In this document: positions 1-11,300 of the stretch, piece after piece
Layout of the letters: each line of letters opens with the position of its first letter
How positions within the stretch are numbered: position 1 is the stretch's first letter
Source: Anaeramoeba flamelloides
Taxonomy: Eukaryota > Metamonada > Anaeramoebidae
NCBI GenBank assembly: GCA_027625915.1
Contig: JANTQA010000032.1
Span: 2,108,001-2,172,000, forward strand
Length of the DNA: 64,000 nucleotides
Direction of reading: 5' to 3'
Made by a program: the position numbers and the translations under genes
Notes under the pieces: model-generated
Seen by the model: only the letters and a program-made list of their open reading frames with translations
Databases searched by the model: none
What the model was told of the DNA's origin: nothing

Positions 1-1431
1 AAATTATTGTCTAATTTAATTTGCATTAAATCAGAATTTTTTGTAGAATCAAACTTTAAAAATTATAAATCACCAACTTATTAGAATGGCAGAATAATTA
101 AATTACACTTGTTCAAAACACCACTCAATGAATAATAAAACAAGAATAAAAATTATCATTTTCCAAACTCCTAGTAAACCTCTATAAATCCCAGATTGTT
201 TTTGAAAAAATGTTGATCTACTTATGCTATCAAACAATTACTCGAGTATTCTAGAGACACACTACTTTAATGAAATTTAGGTAGGTTTATTACTAGTCTC
301 ATAAAAAATTTGGTTATTTATAATAAGGATTTTATTAAAAATAAAAGAAATTTTTTACATACCAATTTTTCTAATATTTACAATTAAAAATCCTTTCTGG
401 GATTTTTTTCAAGTCCGGTATTTTTTTCCCAACTCAAAATAAAAGACTCAAAATCATTCCTACTTTGATGAAATTAACTTTGTATATAAAAAAGAATTAT
501 TTCAAATTTCAAAGAATTAAATTTATTGGATTTTTTTGGAGATTGCTGACTTGGATTATTTTTACAATAAAATCGTTTTAATAATATTTTGAAGAAATGA
601 TAGATCTGGAATTTTATTCTTTTTAATTCTAATAGTATTTTATATAAAAAAATCAAATAGAATTTTTATCAAAATTGATTCAGAATTAAAGAATTTCCCA
701 AAAAATCTTGGTTGACACACTGTTTTGATGAATAAGAATTCCTCCAAAAGCCCGAACCAAAGTCAAATCTAATCTAACCAATAACATGATCAATTAAGAA
801 CTAAAATGTCTTGAAATAATGACTTTGTAAAATTTAAAGTGAGACTTTTTGATTATTTATTAATCAATGTACATTTAGGGAATTTTTCTTGATTTAATAC
901 CTTTCTCATAAAAAGAAAGAAACATCTAACGTGTTAATTTCTGAGGATTATTACCAGGCTGCTTTTGAGAGATTGAAAAAACATACAAAAATTTTGAAAA
1001 AGGCATTTCTTCTTTTTAGCTTGTAAGTAATCTGAACCATGACGATAAACATTTTAATTTCAGATTTTTCACCTTGTTTTCAACAAGTAGATTGAAGGAA
1101 AAATTCACAATTCAGGTATTCTAATTATAAATGGGAAAAAATTTTCACTTTTTTTTTGTTTTCCTTTTTCTTCTAAAAAACACAAATTACAATCTACTTC
1201 TTGGATGACTCTAATTTATAAAGTAAAAATAAGGAAAAGAAGCGAAAATATTGACAGATTTATAATTGAAATTCCAGTTTGGGCTGTACAATTTCCAGTT
1301 AAGTGGATAACGCACAAAAATGATTATAATACAAAATAAAAAATAAAAATATCAGTTCAAAATAAATGGATTTTTTATTTTTTACATTTTTTATTTGTTA
1401 AATAATTTTTCTTTTTTACAATTTTTGATCG
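1..1431. other. Intergenic, AT-rich, with element fragments
   Basis: I see no convincing gene here. Around 777-813 there is a piece that resembles the end of the inverted-repeat family best seen at 55006-55450 (shared GATCAATTAAGAACTAAAAT-like text). At 1113-1277 lies a copy of the short TIR family of 33700-33882. A stretch at about 930-1020 could be read as a short open exon ending in a GTAAGT donor, but it matches no family that I recognise and I leave it uncalled. Confidence 0.5.
1113..1277. mobile_element. MITE-like TIR element, family D, copy 1
   Basis: The left end (CAGGTATTCTAATTATAA, then GGAAAAAATTTTCACTT) and the right end (AAGCGAAAATATTGACAG.., then ATTATAATTGAAATTCCAG-like text) are imperfect reverse complements of each other. 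The same end pattern recurs at 33700-33882 and 45252-45497. It has no coding capacity. It is probably a non-autonomous DNA element; the mobilising family is unknown. Confidence 0.5.
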
Positions 1432-2030
1432 ATGACAAATAAAACAAAACTAGAGGTTTACTTTAACAAAGCAAGGAACTTAATTCCAAGTGATTTAAAT
1501 GTAAGGTTTCCTTTTTATTCTTTTTATCGAATTTTGATTTTTTGGCTTGTAGCAAAATTGTTCTTATTTTTACAAATTCTCATTTTATCCTTTGTTTGAA
1601 TTTTTTTTTTTTTTTTTCTTCTAACAAGGGAAAAAGTGATCCGTATTGTAAAGTCTTGGTTGGGGGAAAGAAAGTCGGGAAATCAAAAAAAATCAAAAAA
1701 AATTTAGATCCCGTATGGAACCAAAGAAAAACATTCAAATTAAAAGGATCTTATGACAAGCTATGCCTTCAGCAACTCTCTGTTGTTGTCATGGACTGGG
1801 ACATGATCTCCTCAGATGACTTTATTGGCGAGTGGCCAGGAATACTCATCAGAGAACTGCCACCGAATAAGGAAGTGCAATACATCGGCAAGCTCACAAA
1901 AGTCAAAACAGGCGCCATCAACATTTCTTTCAAGCTGATCACGTCTTTAGAAATCCAACAAAAGGTGGAAAAAGCAAAGAAAAAGAAACTCAAAGAAATC
2001 GAGAAGGAAAAAAAAATCCAATTTGACTAA
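1432..2030 (+). CDS. Small C2-domain protein
   Basis: This is a two-exon gene, exon 1 at 1432-1500 and exon 2 at 1629-2030, joined across a 128-bp intron (donor GTAAGG, acceptor ACAAG) in phase 0. The predicted protein has 156 aa. Nearly all of it is one C2 domain, a calcium-dependent phospholipid-binding module. Joining the exons restores the first strand and loop: LEVYFNKARNL, then SDLNGKSDPYCKV. The five usual Ca2+-ligand aspartates are in place (about D21, D27, D79, D81, D87; the last three in VVMDWDMISSDDFIGE), and the DPVW motif is at 50-53. A Lys/Glu-rich helix forms the C-terminus (about 135-156). There is no signal peptide or membrane span, so a soluble protein recruited to membranes by calcium is likely (family knowledge). 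The start is the first ATG of the upstream exon; the longer open frame that runs back through the intron is not coding. No partner gene is adjacent. Confidence 0.88.
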
Positions 2031-5000
2031 AATTGGGAGTTTTTGAACATTTTTGTTTGATTTCTCCTAATTCTTGTGTTTTTGTTTTTTTTTTTTCTTT
2101 TTTTGTTTTTCTCGTTGCAAAAAAACTAAATCTAAAATTATCAAAGTGAAAATTAAAATGATCTTTAATTTCATTTTTTAGAATTGAACACAACACGTTT
2201 ATTAATTAATAAACCCTAATTTTTTCTTCGACAACAAAAAAGCTTTAAATTCTTTTTTTTTTTATTTTTAAAACCATATTTTTTTGAACAATTCTTTTTT
2301 AATTAAACGAATTGATTACAATTTGTAGACAAACACACAGTTACTATTTTTAAGAATTGAATTAATTCAATCCAAAATTCAATAATAAAAACGTTTTGAA
2401 TTTTTTTACTTGATCTTTCATATTCGTCTCTTATTTTTATTTTTAATTCCAATACGGATCGAGTCGATTACGTGGATTTTCTTCAGAACCAATGTAACTC
2501 TTCTGAACAAAAAATGATCCTCTTGGGCGTATTCTTTTGTTTGAAAAAAATAATTCCATTATTTGCAAAATTTGAAAAGTTAAATAACAAAAAAATTAAC
2601 ACTTATTCAAGAAAACAAATAAAAAAAAATCATTGGTTCCTCAATTCAAAAAATTCCATGATCAAAAAGAAAAAAAGTTCCAGGATCTTCAGTCACCAAA
2701 AAGGCAATTTATAAAGTATCTCGGGATCTCGAGAAAAAAATTCAAATAAGAATAAATTTTACAGGCTTTTTAATTGTCTGAAAAAGGAAAATTTTTAATA
2801 AAAAATTATTCTTTTATTATTTATTTTTTGCAAAGTGTTTGATTTGATCAATTTGAAACATATTGTCAACTTTCATACGAAACCGATTTAACACAATTTA
2901 ATTCAATAAATGGCTTTTCTGAACTCCTTGGTATTTGACAAAGAAATGATTTTGGTAGTCTTTAGGAGTAAAAATAGCTGAAAAGACTCACGAAAATCAA
3001 AAAAATGGAGAAAAAAAAAAAATCTTTAGATTTCAGATAACCTGAGTGGTATACACTTCAAAGCTGACAGACTTGTATTCACAATAATATTATTTTCATC
3101 AATGTAAATATGAATGCTGTAAAAAATTGCGTTTTTACAATTTTTAAGAGAAATAAAGATTTACATATATTTATCCACAATTTTGGTAATAGTAAATAGA
3201 ATTTCTGATTATCTTAATAGATTAATAATAAATTTTATCAAATAATTGTTTGGTAGACACCAATCTTTCAATTTTTTAACGGAGTAGTGTCTACCATTTG
3301 TTTCAAAATACATGGATCTAAATTTTCATTCAACTTTCCCAAAAGAAGATTTTGAAAATCATTGTAACATTTAAAAATTTTTTTAATACTGAACTCAGCA
3401 CAAATTATGAATTTACCTGATAGAATTGGGTGTATCAGATTTCTTTTAAATGTTTGAGAGGTGATTTTTTAGTAAAGTTTAATGAAAATTTTGATCCCTT
3501 TATTTGACAATTAACAGTATTATTTTATTTTTTGACAAACTTCTAAATAAAGATTCTTTATCTAAAAATAAATTTAATATTAAAAATAAACAGGGGCTTT
3601 CAAATCTAAATAATTAGCAAAAAATTTTCACAATCTCTAGAGAACTTCAGGTAAAAAAATTTAATTGAGATTCGTCCCTTCAAAAAATCATTTCTCAGTA
3701 AAAGTATCAGGTGATTACCAAACGATTTTATATTGAAAAAATCAGTTTTCAAACAAAGTATCTGTGTTTACTAAAACGATAATATATTGAAAATCCATTC
3801 AAGCTCAAAAATCAAAAAGGGTGTTTAGTTTTCTATAACCAAAATTTGGATAAATATATGGAAATCTTTATTTATCTTAAAAATTGTAAGAACTCTATTT
3901 TTTACAACATTCCATATTTATTCTTTTGTATGGATTTAAAATTAAAAAAGAATTTTTTTATAATTACTTTTTTCTAAAAATGCCAAGGGAACAACTTTAC
4001 CCATTTTGAGGAATCCATCTTACACAAGATGTAATACATGTTTAAGTGAATTAACACTTTAGATAACAATAATAAAAATATTTTTTTCTTTTTGGACTTT
4101 TTTTCAAACCTAACAGCTTTACCCTAAACTTAAATCATATTTTTTTTAGTAAAATTTAGAAACAATTAATTTAAAAATCTCCCCAGTTTTTTGATTGAAT
4201 TTATTACGTATTTCTCACATTAAATTAATACAATCAAGCATAAAAAAGGGAAAAAAAAAAAATTGATTAGAATTTTTAAAAACATTAACGCTAATCACCC
4301 AGGAGTTCAAAATTAAACTATTTAACAATTCAATTAATTTCAAATTATTACCCAAACATAAATAACAATTTGAGAAAATAAAAATAAAATTGTACATACT
4401 ATATTCAATTCCTTGAAAAAATATGATAGAACTATTCAGTTTGTTCTTATTCATATCCTTTTTTAGATTCAAACAAACAAAAAATATTCCTTTTCTCAAC
4501 TAATTTCGAAAGAAAAATAAAAATATTTCTCATTTGATATTTATCCATTGTATTTTTTTTTTTATTTGATTTCCTGTTTCTGAATTTCTTTATGTTTCAG
4601 GAATTCTATATTTTATGTATTTTTTTATTTTCAACAATTAAAATCGGAAAGATAAAAAATAAAGAGTATTCTGAATTTTGTGTCAGATTTAGTTTTAAAA
4701 AAAAGTAAATAGGAAAAAAAAGAAACACTGTTTTTAATTGGTAGCCTTACAGAAAAAAAAAGTAAAATCAAGAAAAAGAAGAAACATTAAAATCAAAGAA
4801 TAACCCATTATATTACATTCTATAAAACAAACAAAAACCAATTTAAATCTCCTTTGGTATTGAAATCCCATTGTTTATTTTGAAGATCTCAAAAATATTC
4901 AATTTTTTTCAATAAATTTTGAAATAAAGATCCAACATATAAAAGCTCCCACTAAAAGATAGTATTAAAAAAACTATTATTATGTTTAAACCTACTTTAT

Positions 5001-5363
5001 ATCTTAAATCCTTTATTTTTACTTTTATTAATAGATCTTCCTTCAAGTTTTCATGTTCTATTAAGTTTCCCAATTAAAAATCTTTTTAAACTTTTCTTCC
5101 TCAATAATTATTCTTGATAATTAACTTCTTGAACTATCTTGTATAAAAAGAAATTAAGAAAATTAAAAATTTTGTACTCTGTTTTGATAATGGTTTTAGT
5201 ACTTGTTTGGATTCTTATTCTCTTCAAACAATACTGGAGATTTTGTCAGTTTTACTTTTGGTATTGCTCTGAGTTAAATTTTGAAAATTTCAAAAATATT
5301 TCCTTTTTTGGCATTACGCATTTTTTTTTCCAAGCGGTTTGATTTTCATTTTTTTACATTTCC
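2031..5363. other. Intergenic, poly-A/T rich, one long TIR element
   Basis: No supportable gene. Open frames at 2472-2714 (+), 4215-4499 (-) and 5139-5342 (+) have base-composition-driven sequence and no domain or splice support. The only clear structure is the inverted-repeat element at 3100-3916. Confidence 0.5.
3100..3916. mobile_element. TIR element, about 0.8 kb (family H)
   Basis: The left arm at about 3108-3186 (GAATGCTGTAAAAAATTGCG.., ATAAAGATTTACATATATTT) is an imperfect reverse complement of the right arm at about 3839-3913 (GGATAAATATATGGAAATC.., TTTTTTACAACATTC). The interior is non-coding and contains a small hairpin (GGTAGACAC at 3252 against GTGTCTACC at about 3289). It is probably a decayed non-autonomous DNA transposon. 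I did not find a clean target duplication. Confidence 0.5.
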
Positions 5364-8300
5364 ATGAAAGCTTTACTATTTTTTTTAGCTCTTTTACTTG
5401 TAATTTCTGGTGTAACTTCTCAAAGTTCTTTTCAAAATCGAAAATTACAATCTGTTACTCCTTCTTCTGGTTATTGGAAGAGTATAAGTAGTAGTGTTGT
5501 CTCATTTAGAAATAGTGTTTTTGGTGTTGAAGAATATAATCCAGACGATCAGGATTATCAAAGAGTAAGGATTTCTTTTTTGTTTTTATTTTATTTTTCG
5601 GTTTGTGTGTGTGAAAAATCGGCTTTAACTTTTTTCATTTCTTTTTTCTACATTTTCAAATTTACTTTTCTAATCAAAATAAATAGAGATTACTCAAAGT
5701 AATTCTTGTTGGAGTGATCCCAGCCATAATTTTTTTTTTATTGTCGATCGGTTATATCTTTTTTAAGTGTTTTTATTGGGCCTATAAACCAAGGCAAAAT
5801 AACGAAACAAAGATAGCTACAAAAAAAAAAAAAATTGTACTTCGAATTGTACTTTTAATAAGCCTAATATTTTGCTTGTAAATCCCTTTTTCCTTAAAGA
5901 CTATATTCTTAATTGTTTTATCTCTCTTGTTGAGAATTTAATTGTTTTATCCAAATCATATCTTACCTAAAATATAAACCATCAACAATACACTTATCAC
6001 AACAAACTTATCACACCATACCTAGACAGCCATTACAAGGCTACCTTGAATTTTTCAGTTGAACCAACTTTTTCAAAATCGAATGCTTCATTAAAAATTC
6101 ATGGTTGCCTTGTGGTGGCTGTCGAAATAAACATAAAACAAAAAATAAACAATTTGATATGCACAACCATTATATCTTGCTTTTCAGACTTTTTTTGATC
6201 TTGACCTGTGTAATGGAATCTGAGGCAGTTACAGATCTCGATGATAATATGGAAATTGTTATCAATAACATCAAGCATGTTAGTGAAGATAGACTGAACT
6301 TTTCAAGCTTGTACCATTCATTTTCACCTATACCAGATCTCAAATTTGATGAACGGACAACTAAAAAACAAAAACAATCAGATGAAAATATGGGCCAACT
6401 TGAAGAGAGTTTCGATCTTCGTTATACCTTTTTAATAATCGTCGTATTATTTTCGTTTCTCATTGAGATTGTTGGTAAATATTTCTACCCATTTTTTAAA
6501 ACAAATTTCATCTTGAGCCACACTGAAATCAGATCACAATAATTATCATAATTACCCATTCGTACAATAACATTAATTATACCATTTTAAATATAGTGAT
6601 TCTACAATTGTGCCTTCCTGGAAAGTGTGGTACCTGCTTAATTACTTCAATTTTTATCCTTTCATCCGTCTTTTTATGTATGTTCGGTGTTAATTTGGCA
6701 TTTTCAACAGGCGCAAATGATGTCTGCGAAGGATTAAAAAAAAACCAAACACGTAAAATTATTCCTTTCTTTCTTTATTTCAATCTCCCCTTTGTAATTT
6801 TACGTTGTTTGTTATTTTCAAATGAAATAAATTGATTTTTATTGGCTATTTCCAAAAAGTGGGGCAAATTTATTCTAAAATATCTTTATTTATATTCAAT
6901 AAAATAGTCCTAAAACTAATTAAATATATAAAATCATGTACTGGTTCTTGATAATAATTCAATTTGTTTCTTAGTATGACATTACAGAAATGAAAGATAT
7001 TTAAAATTTCCTATCTCGAAATTATTATGATATTTTTTAGGGGTCAAAATTGGTGATTTATTATTTTCTTTGTGATTGAAAAAAATTTTTTCTTAAGAAA
7101 TTTAATCTCAAAAAAAAACACCAATAGAAGGAAAAACTTATAACTACATTTGATTGTTTAAACAATAATTTCTGTCCTTACGATATTGTCCTATTTTTTT
7201 TATTGAAATTAGCCGTGTAATGTTTTCTCCAAAAAAAGTGCAATTTTTTTTTTCATTTTTTGGAATATTTTATGAAAAGATTTTGAAATAAACATAATAT
7301 TTATTAATTCAATCTGTATTAATATTTAACTTAATTTGATATTACAAATTTAAGAATAGATCCGCTAAAAAAGAGGATTTTTTATGAAATGTAAAAAATA
7401 TTACCCCACTTTTTTAGAAATACCTTATATAAAACTGAAGCAAAAACTGATCAAGTTAGAATTTCAATCCACAAAGGAGTATTTAAACTCAAAAAGAAAT
7501 TAGAAATTTTTGGTTTTGAGCATATATCAGAAACATTAAAGTTTTCAAAAAAAGATAATGAAAAAATATTATTTGGGAAATATAATAACTTAAGGGATTA
7601 GCGCGACGCTATATTCTTCTATAATTAAAGTATGGTGTAATTGAGTGTAAATGATATTAGTGCTACATGGCTCACACGACTCTAAAAAATCTATTATATA
7701 TATTATTGCACAATAAATTATGAGAGTTTTTGGTAATGATCACTATTAAAAAAATTTTCATTTTGGAAATTTTTTTTTTAAAATTAATTTTCAAAATCTA
7801 AAAATAAAAACAAAAAATGATGGTATTCTTGTTATTTAATCAATTAAAATTTAGAACCATCAAAATCAAATATTTTTTTAATTACTTTTCCCAAATCTAA
7901 AAATATAAACTCAAAACAATAGTATTCTCAGTATCTATTAATTAATCTTTAGAACTTCTCCAATAGTAAACTATTTTTTCTAATTTTTTTAATTTCAAAA
8001 ATTAACTCAACAATCATCAACATAAAAAAAACCGAAGACTGATTAGTTTTGTTCGCTTTTTATAAAGTTAGCATTGTAACATCAATATATTTCCAATATT
8101 CCAGAAATAATTTGTCAAAAATAATCTATTGAGTTAATTATTGAATTTTTTCAAAAAAAAGAATTTTAAAGCAACTAATCTACATTTCGGGACAAATTTA
8201 AGAAAGATATTTTGCAACTTTGGAGTTTTAATATTAATAATTTAACCTTAAAATTTATGGCGAAATGCTGATTTTTTTCTGAAATTGTTGGGATTTTTAT

Positions 8301-11300
8301 TCATACGAGGATAATTTTTAATTGATGGAATAAACAAATAGCACTAAATTAATAATCGATTTTTAATAAAAAAATAATAAATATCTTAAGAAAATACCAA
8401 AATTGATTGATTTTATTTTAAAGCAAGTAAACACCCTTTTTTTTTTCTTATAAAATAATAAAGTATTTTTAAACTTAATATGAAAAAAAAAAAAAAAGAA
8501 AAAGAAAATACCAAAACAATAAAACAATTATTGATGGTAACTTTAATTTAAATGAAAAAAATATAAAATTATTTGAAAAATTTAATTATAATATATTTCT
8601 TAATAATAAAACGAAACAATTTGGATTATTGTTTAAGAAATTTTAATGATTAAAAATTCAATAGATCAAAGATTAAAAAGAATTTTATTAGTGATCATAA
8701 TACAATTATTAATAAATTTGAAATTAACTCAAATTGGGAAATTAATGATATCTATAAAATTAAAGATATTTCAACCCTCCAAGAAGACTTTGTCCAATTT
8801 TTTTCTAGACAAAACTTTAATCTAAATGAAGAAAAATTTCTTTTATTTCAAAAAAAGTATAAACAAAAAGAAAGAATAGTTTTTGATATCAAGCAAGATA
8901 AATTAATAATTAATAATTTACTTTATAAATTGTTTGATAAAAATGAAATATTTAGTTTGTGGAATCTTTATTTATTACTGATAATCCTTCTATAGGGTTT
9001 TTTACCCCCTATTTCAGGACGTTGATAATTTTTAATTTGGCCATGTAAATAATATAATATTTTTGTACTTTAATATTATAATTATTTTTCTTCTTCTCTT
9101 TTTTATTTCATAAATTTTCTTTGATTACTCCTTTCTCACAATAAATAAATAAAAATGAAATATTGAATAAAATTAAAAAAAAATAATTAATTGAATTACT
9201 TAAAATTACAAAATCAAATAAATGAAGAATATAATAAAAATAAAAACTTTTAGAAAACATTAAATAAAATAAGAGAAACCTCTACAAAAATGCTTTTAAA
9301 TAATGAAACCATATTCACAGTGTATAACGATATTTTAAAATCAATTAGCCAAAAACCTAATACTAATATTATTAATTATATTAAAAAATTTAAAATTAAT
9401 AAAAATTCATTAACTCCAATTGACTCAAAGGTAATTTTTGATCAAGATAAAAGTAAAGAAATTATCAAATACCAAAAAAATAAATCAGTTAAAGAATTTG
9501 ACAAAATAAATCATTATAAATTTCTAAAAAAAACCAGACCGTATAATATTTATTAAATTATGATTGTTTTATTAAAACAGTTCAAAACATTTTTTTAAAT
9601 TGAATAACAGACGAAACTGAAAAAAGTATAAATTTTATTAAAAAAAGAAATTTATTCTTTATTCATAAATAAGGGGATGAAGAGGAGCCATTAAATTATC
9701 GACCCATCTCAATAAACAATCTCTACCAAGATTTTTTCTTAAAATTGATATACATTGGAATTCAAGACTCTTGGGACTTAATTTCAAAAAAACAATTTGG
9801 ATTTAGAAAATATTTTGGATAAAGAATTGCTGTTTTAAATTTATTAAGGAAATTTGAAAAAATAAAAATAAAAATACAAATAAAAATACAGAATATTTTG
9901 TAGTTACTATATATACATACAAAAATGTTTTGACTCTACACAACACTCATTAATATATCAATCTATTAAAAAAATTATAAAAAATGAAACAATTAAAAAT
10001 TGGCTCTTGAGATATTATAAAAAAGAAGGAATTGCTGTTTATCAAGGAGATCACTTATTTCACCAATTCTCTTCGCATTTATATCCCATTTTCTACTAGA
10101 AAAGTTAAAAACTTTGGCTGTTCATGTTCAAAGGTATACAGACGATCTTATTACCATTATGACGATGTCTTTAATCTCTCTAAAAATTAATTTAGAAAGG
10201 TTTTTTGAAATAATAAAAACATTCGGGATGAACACATATAATAAAAAAACTAAATATCAAAAAGAATTAAAAGATATTTTTAATCTTGGAATTTGGTTAG
10301 AAAAAAACCACACATCTTGAATATAATTTCAAAAAAGTAGAAAAGCCGTTGGAAACACTTAATCGGTTGTTTCAACAAAATAAACTTACCAATAATGGAG
10401 CCAAAATAACTTCTTTCAAAGCCCTCATTTTAAGTCAACTTTATTATAGTCTCGAAATATTTGACTTTACACAAAGTGATTTTGAAAGAATTGAAAGATT
10501 TATTAATAAATCAGTCACAAATTTCTTACAAATTAATATTCATTCACCACGATTAATTTATAATACTGAAACAAAAATTGATCTCGCTAGATTAAAAATA
10601 TACTGAAGAAAATATAAATTGATTGAAAAATTAAATTTCAAAAATTTAAAAAAATTAAAAACCGTACTAAAATTTTCGAACACTTGAAAATGAAAATATT
10701 AATTGGTATAATGAGAAATTAAAATTATTAGATTTAGAACTAAAAGTTTTTCGATTAACCAAATTGGAAAATTCAACTAGTTGGAAAGTTCAACAATACC
10801 TAAAAATTATAAAACAACAAAATTGCAATTTTAAACAGTCGTGTCGTCAAGTGCTGTCAAGTGCCTAGGTTTTCCAGAATTCAAAAGAATAGAGTAAAAT
10901 CAAAGATTTAACTCAATTCTTTTAAATTATGGAAAACCTAACGGTGGTTTTCTTTAGGTTTTCTGTTTTATCTGTGAAGTGTTCTAGGTTTTTTTTACTT
11001 TTCGAAATAAACCGAAAATTTATTAAAATTTTCTATTTATTTCAAAAAGTAAAAAAAACCTAATGAAAATCTCTCGATTTTACAAATAAACAGAAAACTC
11101 AAGAAAACCTAACAGTGCTTTTTTTTAATTTTCGAAATAAAAAGAAAATTTCAAAAATTTTCTTTTTATTTCTCAAATTAAAAAAAATCTAACGGCGGTT
11201 TTCCAGAATTCAAAAGAATAGAGAAAAATCTATGATTTTACTCAATTTTTTTAAATTTTGGAAAACCTAACGATAAAAAATATACAAACTAGAAAGCTTC

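Noticed and set aside
2472-2714. 80-codon open frame (+)
   Set aside because: Composition of AT-rich background, no ATG-supported domain, no splice sites of note.
5139-5342. Hydrophobic 67-codon frame upstream of the tweety-like gene
   Set aside because: Starts without a canonical ATG and cannot be joined to the signal-peptide exon; treated as leader or noise.
6105-6187. N-terminal part of an open frame (PCGGCRNKHKTKNK..) as a second tweety-like start
   Set aside because: It lacks an ATG and an upstream acceptor in frame. Splicing 5877 to 6188 makes one continuous protein, so this piece is intron.
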